Below, one piece after another: positions 30,173 through 40,200 of a stretch of 64,000 bases of DNA. The stretch spans positions 5,064,501 to 5,128,500 of the forward strand of contig NC_056423.1 in NCBI RefSeq assembly GCF_905147365.1, written 5' to 3'. The stretch's first letter is position 1. Each line of letters opens with the position of its first letter. Under the pieces are notes generated by a model. The model was not told the origin of the DNA. It saw nothing but the letters and a program-made list of their open reading frames with translations, and did not search any database. Position numbers and translations under genes: made by a program. This stretch comes from Aricia agestis. Its lineage: Eukaryota > Arthropoda > Insecta > Lepidoptera > Lycaenidae.

Positions 30173-30605
30173 CTTTTTGTAAATAGATCATTATTATAGC
30201 GGTTATAACTGCAAGCGATGTCTTATCCCAGCTATAACTTTGAGATACCGCTACCTCCATTATGGTCCCACCCAGCTTTATCTATAGCTTAAGTGAAAAA
30301 TAATAAGCTTAATGCCCCAATACCCGATAAGGTCTATCCGAGTATAATTTTGTAATTCACTCCACTATGCCGCTATCTAGGACATAGTAAACTGGTTTGG
30401 ATAACATTTTTAAATATTTTATGTAATAGTGGTTTGATTCGAAACGCTATATTAAAAATCGCACAGTCTTAATTGGTCTAAATAACGAAACACTTAATCT
30501 GAAGAGTTTTTTGTTTGAACGCGCTTGTCTCACGAATTGCGGAATTGCCGAATTTTTTTTTAGTATTTTGGTACAAATAAAAAGTGACTTCCTGTCTGTG
30601 CCCAA
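30173..30605. other. mostly unannotated; Helitron-like scrap
   Basis: 30498-30545 carries ctgaagagttttttgtttg and aacgcgcttgtctcacg, the 5' part of Helitron-like family B. The remainder shows nothing. Confidence 0.4.
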
Positions 30606-30850
30606 TCTTATATATATAAAATTCTCGTGTCACAATGTTAGGCCGCGCTCTCCTTCGAAAGGGCTTTACTGATTTTAACCAAATTTTATATGCGTATTCA
30701 GTGGGTCTGAGAATCGGCTACTGGGTACTTTTTATATCGATAATGCATTTGTTGAATAAATAATCGTAAATTATTACAACTCGAGACTGACGGCGATCAT
30801 TGTTTGTGCGACGGGGTAGCGATGGACGTTGCCATGGTGACATACTTATT
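30606..30850 (+). repeat. repeat beginning TATATATAAAATTCTCGTG
   Basis: aaaattctcgtgtcacaatg, ctttactgattttaaccaa, gcgtattcagtgggtctgag and gaatcggctactgg form a series I recognise as a widespread lepidopteran interspersed repeat. Right boundary uncertain; ends near gcgatggacgttgccatgg. Confidence 0.45.
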
Positions 30851-30914
30851 TAGTCACTTCAATAAAATAATACGGGCGAAATACTTTATATGGCAAAGAA
30901 ACGTTTGCCGGGAC

Positions 30915-31505
30915 AGGTAGTAATAATATATTATTAAGTACTGCAGTGTTTTCAGGATAGAGGCAGCACCAGCACAGACAGTAAACAAAAAGCTTTGTTC
31001 GACGTTTGACAAGGTTTTTTTTTTTTTATGAAATAAGGGGGCAAACGAGCAAACGGGTCACCTGATGGAAAGCAACTTCCGTCGCCCATGGACACTCGCA
31101 GCATCAGAAGAGCTGCATGTGCGTTGCCGGCCTTTTAAGAGGGAATAGGGTAATAGGGGAGGGTAGGGAAGGGAAGGGAATAGGGGAGGGTAGGAAAGGG
31201 AATAGGGTAGGGGATTGGGCCTCCGGTAAACTCACTCACTCGGCGAAACACAGCGCAAGCGCTGTTTCACGCCGGTTTTCTGTGAGAACGTGGTATTTAT
31301 CCGGTCGAGCCGGCCCATTCGTGCCGAAGCATGGCTCTCCCACGTATAAAACGTTTCTGCCAATGTTCTCATATGACGTGTGCTGTGTGCAGCATGTCGG
31401 ATTATTTATGTTCTCATAATATTATGACGTGTGCAGCATGTCGGATTTTGGGCGGATAATTTACCACATGTGATAGTGGCGCCCTCTGCTCTGACTTTAG
31501 CGTTA
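30915..31505 (-). mobile_element. pogo/Tigger-like remnant, copy 1, split by SINE-like element
   Basis: Outside the SINE-like insertion (31015-31345) this matches the reverse of 39100-39560: actgcagtgttttc, gaggcagcaccagcac, atatgacgtgtgc, cagcatgtcggatttt and gcgccctctgct. The tcggatt block is partly duplicated (31400-31447). The diagnostic terminal repeat is only visible in the other copy, so the classification comes from there. Confidence 0.5.
31015..31345 (-). mobile_element. A-tailed SINE-like element, copy 4
   Basis: T tail 31015-31027, 5' end at 31345 (gctctcccacgt). Very close to copy 3, 2.2 kb away in the same orientation. Inserted within the pogo-like remnant. Flanking acgttt occurs on both sides (30999 region and 31350) but is too short to call a target duplication. 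Confidence 0.87.
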
Positions 31506-31814
31506 TATTCCCTTTTACCCGTTAAAAAAAACAATATAATATCGATTATTATGAGACAAATAAAAAGATACTTCCCACTTATAAAAATAATTTCCTAGTT
31601 TATGTAAGTAGTCATTATGTACACTAATAATGTACTTTCTTTGCAGGTACTTGCTAGTTGGGACACCCATCTTAATGGTCACGTAAGGTATTATGTTTAA
31701 CAATACTTATGTAAAGTTCACATGTCTACTGTCATCGGTATAGTTATTAAGGCACTTGCTCACTGGGGCAGTGATAGCGCTACCAAGGTTTGCTTATTAT
31801 TGTATCCCGATTCA
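31506..31814. other. unannotated stretch
   Basis: AT-rich; one 62-codon frame on the minus strand with no domain. Confidence 0.4.
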
Positions 31815-31972
31815 GGGGCCGTACAACGAAACTGTTTTGAAACTCAAACGATGCAATCAGAATGCCGCGTCCTACTCTAACAAACGCGAAATGACGTTGT
31901 TAGAGTAGGATGCAGCATTCTGATTCGATCGTTTGAGTCTCAAACGGTTTCGTTTAAAGCCTCCGGCTACTT
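31815..31972. mobile_element. MITE J, copy 2
   Basis: ggccgtacaacgaaact, tcaaacgatgcaatcagaat and gccgcgtcctactctaacaa pair with gttagagtaggatgcagc, attctgattcgatcgtttg and aacggtttcgtttaaagcc. Better preserved than the copy at 29377-29526. Confidence 0.7.
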
Positions 31973-32240
31973 TAACATTGTACAGCTTTTATTCAGTCCA
32001 GATAATTTCAAACAGCAAAACTGCATTTTGACATAGGTTGAAACAATCGTCAAGCGACTGAATTGTTGAATTTTGAGCAATCATATATTTTACCGTTGCC
32101 GCGTTGGTCTGGTATAAATATGGTAGTACCATTTTGTAGTGTAGTTATTATACTGATCCTACCTCAAAACCGAGCTTTCAGCTTCAGTAACAGGATTTTG
32201 GTGATGGAGTCTGAGACAGATGGACAAATTAAGCTACTAC

Positions 32241-32534
32241 CATAAAGTTAATATACCTAGCGGAATAGAGCAACAATCTCGAACTGTCAAACGAAACCGA
32301 TATTGGTTTCATCTGTGTGGAAAAATATGTGTACGTACACTTACACAAGCATGATTGAACATGATTTCTATGAGATTAAATTGTGAACGTATGGCACATG
32401 CCGACTGGACGTCAAACAAAGAGTGCTGCTGTCATGTATCACATGTCTCTTTTTACCACACAATGTTACTGATAGTGACATCTCTCTTGCTCAGGCCTTT
32501 GTTTCTCTATTCCGCTAGGTATATTAACTTTATG
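32241..32534. mobile_element. hAT-like MITE with CATAAAGTTAATATACC ends, copy 1
   Basis: cataaagttaatatacctag on the left and its complement on the right, inverted repeats about 30 bp long including gcggaatagag. Flanks gctactac and gctaccat agree at five leading bases, a decayed 8-bp duplication; the sister copy at 61119-61370 has a perfect one. Longer than the sister by a segment around tgctgctgtcatgtatcac. Confidence 0.75.
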
Positions 32535-32854
32535 GCTACCATAGATTACTTTGACTTTTCCACCATCAATTTGACCCCTTTCAAAAAAGTCTGGTAGCGC
32601 CACAACACGGTTAGTGAGTATGGTGCCTAAGAGGTCATTATTCAGAGAAATTAATATTACAAGTATTACAACAATTTCACATGAAATAACAAAAAGGTCG
32701 TTAGTGATGTTAAACTGACCGACAACAACTTTCATTTGTCCAGAAAATAGTATTGTTTTAATGTTACGTAATTAAATAATAGTGAATTATAGAAATAAAA
32801 TATAAATTTAGAAACTAAAAAAATACGGGATGTAGCAAAACAAAGTGATATTTA

Positions 32855-32990
32855 GGGCCTGTTTCACCACTTCCTGATAAAGTGCCGAATAGGCTATCCA
32901 CAACTTTTTGACATATTTCCATGCTTGATCTGTCAAGTTAATTGGTGGATAGCCTATTCGTCACTTATCAGGAAGTAGTGAAACATGCTC
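32855..32990. mobile_element. Harbinger-type MITE, copy 4, nested
   Basis: gggcctgtttcaccactt to its decayed complement gaaacatgctc; TTA at 32852-32854 and 32991-32993. Sits at the CTTTAGGG site of the palindromic element, so the host sequence reads through as ttta|gggta once the MITE is set aside. Confidence 0.85.
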
Positions 32991-33111
32991 TTAGGGTATT
33001 AAGTATACTGTGTCCCTTGTATTATTGAGTTCACTGTGAAAATAGCAGCGCCGAAAATTTACTTAAATTTTTGTATGGCGTTGAGGCGTTTAACGTTTCT
33101 CACTTATATGA

Positions 33112-33164
33112 ATGATTGGTCTCGCGCTCGCGCCACGACCGCGCGCGCGAGACCAATCATTTAT
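33112..33164. repeat. GC-rich hairpin inside broken element
   Basis: aatgattggtctcgcgc and gcgcgagaccaatcatt are exact arms; the loop ctcgcgccacgaccgcgc is alternating CpG. Near-repeats gtttctcacttatat and ggtttctcatat flank it, perhaps a decayed target duplication. Confidence 0.7.
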
Positions 33165-33360
33165 CTAAGGTTTCTCATATAAACATGGAAATTAAAGTAA
33201 CTCTTTCAAAGAAATTGTCCATAACTTTTGTATGAGTAAATTCATAACGCTGGGGCGCTTACCCATGTAGATTACAAAAAAAGTTGCTCTTTCACAGCTG
33301 CTATTTTCACAGTTAACTTTGTATAAGGGACACATACACATACCAAAGTATAACCACTTT

Positions 33361-34182
33361 TTTAGGGTTCCGTATTATAACATTGTATACTTTATTTGAA
33401 GATGTTAAAAATGTAGGAGACAGTAAAATATGGAAATAAAGTAACAAGGAACCCACGATACTGGTACACTTAGATATAATATAGACCTCTGTAGGTACAT
33501 CATAATTAGTAGTTACAGTATCTAATCATAAAACCTGTATCCTCTGATGCAACACAGCTAATTATGAGATGGTGTCATAATTTATCATTTTAATAACGAT
33601 GAGACCTAGTAAGACGGAAAAGCAAGGAAAATGCACCTTATTGGCAGACTTACGGCCAAATTAGATAGAGCAAGTAGAGTCACTTAAGTGTAAAGTGATG
33701 GCTGAAATTCCCAAAAAAAATTTTCTTTATATTGGCGATTTCGCAATGCATAAAGAGCTACCCTCATATGAATTTTTGGTTAATTTTGAGAAGGACATCT
33801 ATTTTCTTGCATAGGTAATTAGTAGATCATTATAATTTCCAAAATGTACGCAGTTTAGTTAATTTTACCCCTCTTTATGGATGGATGAACATTGAACAAC
33901 TACAATAAATCTCAAAATATGTCATGGCATGATCTTACAATCTTCTGCAGCCACATATTCTTAACTCAGAAGTTAGAAAAGGACAAAACCGACTTTGCTT
34001 CTCTTTTCATCCAAGAATGGATAGTCAAACAACTTCCTTAGTGCAAACACTTTCTAAGATAAGAAAAATAAACCTCCCAAGTTTCGTAACAGTGTTTTTC
34101 TGGGAAAAACTAGGTGGGTGCGAAGGTATGTAGATAAGCATACAGTACACTACTTATTATATACATAACTTATTACACTATG
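33361..34182. other. unannotated stretch
   Basis: Starts with an isolated agggttccgtattataac that pairs loosely with aacaaggaaccc at 33440-33452. No gene, and no other family of this window matched. Confidence 0.4.
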
Positions 34183-34590
34183 TGACGCCAGCGACTCCGT
34201 TGTACCAAAATTCGTTTAATGCTCTAAACCTGCCTTTCCCAGAATAGGCGATAACGCCCCTTTGTGGGCGCTGAAGGTCTAAAGGGGGAGGCGGTGTGGG
34301 ACCCACAAAAATGTCGGTGGGGGCGTTGTGTAGAGCCTTGGGGGTGATATATTTCATCTGGATTCATTGTAAATGGGGTGCTAAAATATAATTTTGTTCT
34401 TAAAGTGGGCAGTAGACAAAATAAGTTTGGGAGCGCCTGCTCTATACCGTACCAGTTTTAGGATAATATAAAGGATCCTAATTCCTATGTCGTCTTCTGG
34501 GATTAAATGATATTTGGTATAGATATACATTTATCTCTCTATACCAAATATCGGCAAAATCAGTTCAGTGGTTTGGGTGTAAAGCTGGTT
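34183..34590 (-). mobile_element. Helitron-like element, family A, split by hAT-like element
   Basis: gacgccagcgactccgttg and aaattcgtttaatgctcta form the 3' side; after the insertion 34230-34438 it continues with accgtacc, gtcttctgggattaa, ccaaatatcggcaaaatcag and gtggtttgggtgtaaag. Near 34505-34548 gatatttggtatag is repeated as an inverted pair, a local fold-back of the family sequence. Element orientation minus. Confidence 0.65.
34230..34438 (-). mobile_element. hAT-like element, internally deleted copy
   Basis: 209 bp between gctctaaa (34222-34229) and gctctata (34439-34446), seven of eight matching. Ends cctgcctttccca and gtttgggagcgcct. The interior (gataacgcccctttgtggg, cgctgaaggtctaaaggggg, aaagtgggcagtagacaaaa) corresponds in reverse to both ends of the 718-bp copy at 53184-53901 and lacks its middle. 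A deletion derivative. Confidence 0.8.
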
Positions 34591-35127
34591 TCTCACGCGG
34601 GAACCTATAATTTTTCCACTTCAAAAGAAGCCGCGATAGGTCTGATCGGATTGATTTACAAGTTTACTTTCATTTACGTTTACAAGTCAAAGCGTAATTG
34701 GTCATATTAATTACAAATTCCTCTTTAGTGTCAATTACAAGGTACATTCTAAGTTTTGTTGACATCTCCCGTGCAAGAAAGTGAGCTTTCTCTGTGATGA
34801 AAATTTTCTCATTATCATAATTGCATGTTTTCTTGTCGGATATGTATGTCAGGTTTATATATAAACACGGAAACATATGCCAGGTGATGTAGATTGTAGA
34901 GATCTTCTTTGTCGCCATGACGGTAAGAACTGAGATTACCTATGTATGGTCGCCGGATAGAGAGAATTGCCATTGATATTTTGCCTCTCTTACACACTTG
35001 CTGCTTGTCTCTTTCGTACGTGCCCGCAAATAACAATAACCTGCTTTCAAGATCACCAATCCTCAAATCAAAAAGTTAACCAAATTAATTATTTGGCCTA
35101 GTACTTTAACACCTGCATCGTGGGTAT
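34591..35127. other. unannotated stretch
   Basis: Two overlapping minus-strand frames (82 and 83 codons) between 34670 and 35066 lack any domain signature. Confidence 0.4.
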
Positions 35128-35195
35128 CGCAGACACAATAGATTTTCAATTGTTATGCAGCAGCCGGCTGCCGCTTGGGGATTGATGGGCAAAAG
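35128..35195 (+). repeat. short repeat K, copy 1
   Basis: cagacacaatagattttcaa, ttgttatgc, agccggctgccgcttgggg and attgatg. Also at 42274-42335 (same strand) and, decayed, at 49178-49236 (opposite strand). Boundaries not defined. Confidence 0.55.
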
Positions 35196-36020
35196 TAGGT
35201 ACACGTGCCTGTATTCCGGTAATTAAATCCCGCAGGAACCAAGAATGTCTTCATGATAGATACCTTTAAATTTCTTTTCTCGTGGGCTACTCTAGGGTTT
35301 GTTAAGATGATTGCTTCTAAGGCAGTCACTATATTTTGCCAGAGTAGACAGAATGATAGAGTATGCCGACTTAGAACTGATGTTGAAATTTTTAAATTTG
35401 ACGTATTATGACGAAAATCGTCGCTAGGGTTGTTAACTTGTTACCTACGAATTTAAAAACTATGACATATTCGCTGGACGTGTTCCTCTTTGGTCGTATT
35501 GTTGTTTGTGTTATGGCACATGCGATTAAAATTGTCAGAATCCAATTTTGAAATCTTTATTTTAAATATTTAAAAATAAATTATATCAGCCAGCGCGAGG
35601 CACATTCCGTTCATAATCCTAGTGAAACCCGACGAATTTGACAGATATTGAAACCTGTCCGTCTCTTTGCAGTCGAACTACTGGTCGTTATGTCTATTGT
35701 GATTTTGCGCTAGGAATACTTGTCGATGTAATATGTCGTCATAATATAGTAATCAACTGCCAGTGTCAAGGCAGGCAGACCTTGATGATGGTAGAATAAG
35801 GAAAAATGCATTGCTCGAGTTCATTGATTATTTATAACGAGCTGATGACTCAGACTACCTTCGCATGATTTGCTGATCAGTACTAACAAAGGTATGTAGG
35901 TTAAGTTCACTAACTTACGAAAACAGATCAGTTTTTGCTGAGACAAAAACTAGTTATTCTTTTCCTGATGCTCTTGGTTGGAGCATCCAAGTACCTTCAT
36001 ACCCTTTGGGTTTGAGTTAC
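35196..36020. other. unannotated stretch
   Basis: No repeat landmark and no frame worth calling. Confidence 0.4.
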
Positions 36021-36172
36021 GTTTTCTTTAGCGCTTCTTTATAGAATGGCCGATCTAAATGTATGTAATGGACATTACACCAGTTGAACGTCAACTTCAT
36101 ACTATCAATCGCGTAGGTCTCTACTCTATGGAGTCTTGATCGGCGATTCTATAAAGAAGCGATAAAGAAAAC
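36021..36172. mobile_element. family I-type MITE
   Basis: Arms gttttctttagcgcttcttt-atagaatggccgatc and gatcggcgattctataaaga-agcgataaagaaaac with few mismatches; interior aaatgtatgtaatggacatt and aacgtcaacttcatac. Abuts the next MITE at 36188. Confidence 0.7.
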
Positions 36173-36187
36173 TTCTTAGCTGAAGGG

Positions 36188-36373
36188 CCAAAGGCCATAG
36201 CCAAAGTCATTTTCGTTAAAAACGATGGCGAAATTCGTTATCAAAATGTATGGGATTTGACATTAGTTTTCGCAAGCGGAATGTCATTTAGCGATGCTTT
36301 ATGTCAAACCGCATACATTTTGATAACGAATTTCGTCATCGTTTTTAACGAAAGATACTTTGTCTAAGGGGCC
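36188..36373. mobile_element. family I MITE, adjacent second copy
   Basis: ggccatagccaaagtc, ttttcgttaaaaacgat and gttatcaaaatgtatggg pair with catacattttgataacg, atcgtttttaacgaaag and tttgtctaaggggcc. Centre gttttcgcaagcggaatg. Only about 15 bp separate it from the previous element, so one may have used the other as a target. Confidence 0.75.
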
Positions 36374-36394
36374 AGATTTCTGTGAAATTGAGTG

Positions 36395-36445
36395 AAGAGA
36401 GGTAATTACACGAAGAGACATACACACTTTCGCATTTATAAATAG
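36395..36445 (-). repeat. Helitron-like family A scrap
   Basis: gaagagaggtaattacacga then catacacactttcgcattta matches the 5' end of family A in reverse; the rest is gone. Confidence 0.45.
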
Positions 36446-36464
36446 CCTATTTATTGTACTAATG

Positions 36465-36595
36465 GTAATCGGAGTGATTTAATGACTACTTTACTTTAAT
36501 TTGAGGAAGATATTGACATACACTTGACATATTTTCTCTGAAACTTGTCATTAAATCAAAGTTGTCATTAACTGCCTCCGACTCCGAGTACAGCC
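36465..36595. mobile_element. MITE L-like element
   Basis: aatcggagtgatttaatga at the left and gtcattaactgcctccgact-ccgagtac at the right, with ctttaatttgagg / aaatcaaagttgtc inside. Related in layout to 45052-45230 and 52275-52534. Confidence 0.5.
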
Positions 36596-36693
36596 TTTAC
36601 AAAACGTTTTCACATCGCAAAGTATTTCTAACAGGTACACCATTTAATTACATATCTTTACATTTAATTGGCAATCTATTAACAAGCATAGAC

Positions 36694-36939
36694 CGGTGTT
36701 TATCAACCTTTATTTATTATGCGACCCCCTCTGGTATGAACAAATATTTCGCGACCACCGCCTTTTCATCAAGTACGTCATGTTGATGAATTATCCTTTA
36801 AAGTTAAAATTGTCCTACTCATTATAATATTTTTTTAAATCTCAATTTTACTAAAATGTAAACCTCTGGCGGGCCCGCTACGGACGTTTCTCGAGTCGCG
36901 ACCCGCAGGGGTTCGCGACCCACATGTTGATAAACACTG
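36694..36939. mobile_element. hAT-like element, 246 bp
   Basis: Ends cggtgtttatcaacc and gttgataaacactg; 8-bp duplication gcatagac at 36686-36693 and 36940-36947, perfect. The interior has gcgaccccctctgg and its partner cgcgacccgcaggggttcgc, subterminal repeats typical of the group. Non-coding. Confidence 0.88.
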
Positions 36940-36947
36940 GCATAGAC

Positions 36948-37475
36948 TGACAGTAAAAGCGGAGATCTAATGAGGATTTTTTGCTATCGGCTTAGAAACG
37001 CCCCTAGGTAATAGATTCAGTAATCTATCATTGCGATCTAGCGAAAGTGAGGCCTTAAATAATTTTCGCAAGGGTATTGTTCTCAGTATGAGATCTAGTT
37101 TTTGGATTTAGATACACAAACCAATCGAATTTGGACCTTAAAACTGCGTGATTAGGGTAGAATTTTCGAAGTTCGATTCCACAGGATTGTCCAAACTAAT
37201 TTGGACTCTATGCTCTAAGGGGAAGATTCATTTTTGGTTGTGTCACAATAGCAGGTTCATTAGGGTTGGCACTTTTCAATCGAGAGGGTTCTGTAACAGC
37301 GTGAGCTCTTTGTAGGGTCGCTCAGGCGTGATCAAACTACCAATTGCTTCTGATTATGGTCCCATTGTTTAAAACGGGGACATATTTTCGGCGTTTGCCG
37401 TCCTACCCTTGTTAATTTAATAGAGGGTGCTATTATATATAGTCAATGAAATGGCGCCCAAAATCGAACAATCCA
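36948..37475. other. unannotated stretch
   Basis: Nothing recognised apart from slightly higher GC at 37290-37400. Confidence 0.4.
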
Positions 37476-37679
37476 TACTTAATATTATAAATGCGAAAGT
37501 GTGTCTGTCTGTCACCTCTTCACGCCCAAACCGCTGAATCGATTTTGCTGAAATTTACAATGGAGATACTTTGAGTCTTGGGAAAGGACATAGGATACTT
37601 TTTACCCCGGAAAAATTGTACGGTTCCTGCGCGGTAAACGAGTTTTGTTTGGCGCAATGGAGCTGTGGGCGTCATCTAG
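37476..37679 (+). mobile_element. Helitron-like element, family A, copy with CTAG
   Basis: tacttaatattataaatgcg at the 5' end, cgcccaaaccgctgaatcg, gggaaaggacataggatac, and the 3' hairpin gcgcaatggagctgtggg followed by cgtcat and CTAG (37676-37679) before T. One of the best full-length representatives in the window, about 204 bp. Confidence 0.78.
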
Positions 37680-37928
37680 TCCTTAAAATTTTTATATGTA
37701 TTATGTAATTCTTGTAAAAATCTTTTAAATTTTTATTGCAATTGGAATTTCTCTTATATTGGTGAAACTTGGATGAATTGCAAAAAACTTTGTGTTACTT
37801 CAATCTAAATATGAATGTGACAAAAAGTAAATGTACAAACTTTTATATAAAGTTTTCAAAAACACTTTGTCACTCTCAAAATTGATACGAGTTTTGTAAA
37901 ACCTCTTTAGAGTCATCTTATAAAATCA

Positions 37929-38460
37929 CTAGATGACGCCCGCTACTCCGTTAACTCCGAACCGTACATCTTTCCGGAATTAAATGTGTCCTATGTCCTT
38001 CCCGGGATTCTAAATTTCTCAATACCCAGCAAAATCGGTTCAGCGGGCAAGAATGAAAATATGACAGAAAGACAAACAGACAGGCACATCACAATATTAT
38101 AAAAGCGAAAGACACACTTTATGTGGTAGAGCCATGCTTCGGCACGAATGGGCCGGCTCGACCGGAAAATTACCACGGGCTCACAGAAAACCGGCGTGAA
38201 ACAGCGCTTGCGCTTTGTTTCGCCGAGTGAGTGAGTTTACCGGAGGCCCAATTTTCTACCCTTCCCTTCCCTACCCTTTCCTATTCCTTACCTCCTCTAC
38301 CCAGTAATCCTATTTCCTCTTAAAAGGCCGGCAACGCACCTGCAGCTCTTCTGATGTTGCGTGTGTCCATGGGCGACGGAAGTTGCTTTCCATCAGGTGA
38401 CCCGTTTGCCCCCTTATTTCATTAAAAAAAAACTTTCGCTTTAATAATATAAGTATGGAT
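37929..38460 (-). mobile_element. Helitron-like element, family A, split by SINE-like element
   Basis: CTAG at 37929-37932 then atgacgcccgctactccgtt on the plus strand; continues to acagacaggcacatcac and aatattataaaagcgaaag. The SINE-like copy 38120-38432 interrupts it, after which ctttcgctttaataatataa-gtatgg supplies the 5' end. Lies 250 bp from the previous copy in opposite orientation. Confidence 0.75.
38120..38432 (+). mobile_element. A-tailed SINE-like element, copy 5
   Basis: tagagccatgcttcggcac at the 5' side, cgcttgcgctttgtttcgcc, gcaacgcacctgcagctctt and A9 tail. It lacks one gctcgttt unit near the tail (gtttgccccc directly). Older-looking than copies 1-4, with several private changes. 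Confidence 0.83.
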
Positions 38461-38740
38461 GGAGCTAACATGTAGCTAACTACAATATACTATTATGTAC
38501 ATATTATGTTACAAAGAAACGAACATACATACTTTAAAAAATTAACCCTCCTTTCTTGAAATGGACGTATTGCCTGTGCAAGCATAATAACCCATGTCAT
38601 GTCAATGACATAACAATATGTCAAAATATTTGACATGTGGGGTGGGCTAGTTAATTAAATAGGTTTAATACCCCGGCCCCCGGTTAGTTATCGCTAGATC
38701 TATCTGTTGATATAGTAGAGTCACAGCGTAATAATGGTAG
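38461..38740. other. unannotated stretch
   Basis: A small palindromic patch tgacatgtgggg/atgtcaatgacat near 38597-38642; otherwise nothing. Confidence 0.4.
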
Positions 38741-39596
38741 AGTGTAATGACTCGATTATCTGGACTGCAGTTTATTATTCGTTTATCCGAACCTTTGTTT
38801 TAGATTCTAATACTATATTCTATTATCCGGACTGCAGTTTATTTTTCGATTATCCGGACTGCAGCTTTATATATCGACTATCCGGTCTTTAGTTTTTTTA
38901 TCCTACTTCCCGGATTGTATTCCTAAAATGTAGAGCCTATATTATTTTTACATCTTTTTATGATATTTCTGCAGCTATATCACGTGAACGTCTCCTGATA
39001 CTATATCTTTTTAACTTAAACACATACAATTTTAGATTTCTAAAAAAAATCAAGTGAATCGTAAGTCGTAACATACATGCGACAATTATAATAGGGAATT
39101 ATACAAATATCGGGGCAGAGGGCTCTACTAGCACATACAGTAAAAATCCGACATGTTGCACACGTCATATCAGAATATTGAGAGAAACTTTATCAAACTT
39201 AGAACGAAACTTTCTGTTTAATGCTGGTGCTCATGGGTGTACCGAGGGGGGGGGAGGCCCCCTGGATCATGTTGACGTCCTTACTAAGTATATTATCTAG
39301 TACTTACTTTTATCTATAAAAATTAAAAATTAAGAACGAAATTTTGCCATTTGTTTGCAATGCAATATTTTTACAACTAAAAATTAATAATTTTTTATTC
39401 TTTATAAACACTTAACTTATGAAAAATCTGATTTGTCCCCCCCCCCCCCCCCTAACCCCCCGCCCCCCCCCCCCCCACCCCGGCACCAGAACTTGGGTAA
39501 CTGGGTACGCCCATGCTGGTGCTGCCTCTAGCGTGAAAACATTGCAGTAATAGTATTAGATGATAATAGTCCGGATAATCGAGTGTGTACTGTGAT
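38741..39596 (+). mobile_element. pogo/Tigger-like remnant, copy 2
   Basis: actcgattatctggactgca near 38750 pairs with gtccggataatcgagt at 39569-39584. The CTCGATTATCCGGAC-type end is typical of Tigger/pogo elements. The left end is followed by four or five degenerate tandem units of cgattatccggactgcag-tttattttt (38750-38905). A hAT-like element sits inside (39232-39515). No transposase frame survives. The inner part is shared with 30915-31505. Confidence 0.5.
39232..39515. mobile_element. hAT-like element with homopolymer-rich ends
   Basis: catgggtgtaccgagggg at the left, gggtacgcccatg at the right; 8-bp duplication ctggtgct at 39224-39231 and 39516-39523. G9-10 follows the left end and a C-rich tract (39437-39481) precedes the right end, forming part of the inverted repeat. 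284 bp, non-coding. Confidence 0.82.
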
Positions 39597-39730
39597 ATCG
39601 ATCGCCGGTCGTTATGTGATTATGTGAATCGCAACAAGTGCCTGTATAGTGTATACGTTTCATTCTTAAGTATAGTTTAGCTACGTGTATATTAGTAGTA
39701 GGTGGTACTACATAAAAGTCGATTCAGGAA

Positions 39731-39907
39731 CAGGGCTGTAGCTACAGTCAGATTTGAGGTAGGGCAGCATTGGTTACAGGTAGGGCGGAAGTACAAAAAA
39801 ATAATCATAATTTATTGATTTCTTGGGTTTTGGTATTTTTAAGGTAGGGCATTATGATTTTAAGGTAGGGCGTTGCCCCCCAATGCCCCCCTCTAGCTAC
39901 GGCCGTG
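39731..39907. mobile_element. hAT-like element, 177 bp
   Basis: cagggctgtagctacag and ctagctacggccgtg ends; 8-bp duplication ttcaggaa at 39723-39730 and 39908-39915. aggtagggc occurs four times inside, a subterminal motif array. Confidence 0.85.
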
Positions 39908-40013
39908 TTCAGGAAACAAACTGTTTTGCTCTGTAATATAAAAATAGTAGGTATAGATTGTTTTTGGTAATCTGAATAGTAAAGTCCCAGTTAAGTACCG
40001 GACCCAATTCTAG

Positions 40014-40200
40014 AGCAGCGGTTCTCAAACTTTTTTCGCGGTGGAACCCTTTTAAGAAGCGACATTTTTAACAAAAGGAATTATAAGGATGTTTTGTCTT
40101 TGAATGAATTGTCTCTATGCTGGTGTCTTGTATCGCTCGCGGAGCCCCAAGCCTTTTGCGGAGCCCCTTTGGCTTTTGCCAAAGAGATATTCGACACAAA
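40014..40200 (+). mobile_element. hAT-like fragment, one end only
   Basis: gagcagcggttctcaaactt followed by ttttttcgcggtggaaccc is the type of end seen in Charlie-like hAT elements; further in are gcggagccccaagcc and gcggagcccctttgg. The opposite end was not found. Confidence 0.45.

Larger units (their letters stand above)
32829..33360. mobile_element. TA-type palindromic element, broken copy
   Basis: gtagcaaaacaaagtgat at the left and agtataaccactttttt at the right, with gagttcactgtgaaaatagc and gctattttcacagttaac as the inner arms. Two other sequences lie inside: a Harbinger-type MITE (32855-32990) and a GC-rich hairpin (33112-33164). This is the oldest of the copies. Confidence 0.6.

Noticed and set aside
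28925..31419. Two ~100-codon plus-strand frames with near-identical N-termini
   Set aside because: Antisense readings of A-tailed copies 3 and 4; the glycine/arginine-rich start comes from the purine block.
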